A stretch of 64,000 nucleotides of DNA from Salirhabdus sp. Marseille-P4669. Lineage in GTDB: Bacteria > Bacillota > Bacilli > Bacillales > Alkalibacillaceae. Made by a program: the position numbers and the translations under genes. Each line of letters opens with the position of its first letter. Positions within the stretch are counted from its first letter, which is position 1. Positions 63,847 through 64,000 of this stretch are shown here, piece after piece. Where the stretch lies: the NCBI RefSeq assembly GCF_900240405.1, contig NZ_OEQK01000004.1, positions 240,320 through 304,319 on the forward strand, written 5' to 3'. The notes beneath the pieces are model-generated. The model saw only the letters and a program-made list of their open reading frames with translations. It did not search any database and was not told where the DNA came from.

Positions 63847-63966
63847 GATAAAGTCGCTTTTGAGAAGGCGATAAACATTTGAACCTTGAAAACTGAACAA
63901 AACAACCAGTACGTCAATTCGGTAATTTACATTACCATTTACTATTTATGAGCTTTAATCAAACAA

Positions 63967-64000
63967 TCTATTGGAGAGTTTGATCCTGGCTCAGGACGAA
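63967..64000 (+). rRNA. rrs: 16S ribosomal RNA, 5' end only
   Basis: GGAGAGTTTGATCCTGGCTC followed by AGGACGAA is the conserved start of bacterial 16S rRNA; the gene runs off the window. The exact mature 5' end is estimated by alignment with the B. subtilis start. Confidence 0.95.

Overview
The window is a 64 kb stretch of a low-GC Gram-positive chromosome. It carries strong AGGAGG-type ribosome binding sites with many GTG and TTG starts, a Bacillus-type murein-recycling pair, a gerA-type spore germination operon, a B. subtilis-like type VII secretion (Yuk/Yue) locus and B. subtilis-like GuaC, NsrR, Hmp and Xpt. Together these point to a spore-forming Bacillaceae, probably near Oceanobacillus, Virgibacillus or Ornithinibacillus. 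That placement is inferred from gene content; no database was searched. No phage, insertion sequence, tRNA gene or CRISPR array was seen. The window ends at the first bases of a 16S rRNA gene.

Layout. 0.2-7.4 kb: nagZ-namZ cell-wall recycling, small metabolic genes, guaC and a Met-rich lipoprotein. 7.6-17.7 kb (minus): a complete Firmicutes type VII secretion operon, esxA-esaB-essB-essC-esaA-essA. 18.1-21.9 kb (plus, divergent): its likely substrate module, made of two small helical LXG partners, an LXG toxin with a glycine-zipper C-terminus, a polytopic membrane protein (candidate immunity) and a protein that may be an EspG-like chaperone. 22.4-23.7 kb: a 124-bp tandem array built from 21-bp subunits, then an Asn-rich mini-protein. 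23.8-25.6 kb: nsrR and hmp (nitric oxide defence) with a clear NsrR operator. 26-32.9 kb: MBL hydrolase, DUF2935 protein, a sigma-D-type chemoreceptor gene and a c-di-GMP riboswitch-led cheX-cheW-mcp operon. 32.9-41.5 kb: two Na+/solute symporters, each with a small membrane partner, a Dph6-like ATPase, OsmC, a 5-FCL-like protein, a RibD-C pseudogene and an acyl-CoA synthetase. 41.8-44.3 kb: TPP riboswitch and thiM-thiD-thiE. 44.3-49.7 kb: HAD pseudogene, GyrI-like protein, Sir2, RidA, CBO0543, VOC and AAT-type acyltransferase. 49.8-54.7 kb: gerA-B-C operon and manA. 54.8-55.7 kb: guanine riboswitch and xpt. 56-59 kb (minus): ECF sigma factor, anti-sigma-like membrane protein and YcxB-like protein. 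59.3-63.4 kb: membrane-anchored unknown, DUF819 permease and a second acyl-CoA synthetase. 63.5-64 kb: rrn leader and promoter.

The most interesting parts are the T7SS substrate module, the c-di-GMP-controlled chemotaxis operon, the 21/124-bp array beside the Asn-rich gene, and a short dispersed repeat that sits directly behind stop codons and in inverted pairs around xpt and around the 5-FCL gene. Start codons were moved from the longest reading frame wherever a ribosome binding site clearly favoured an internal start.
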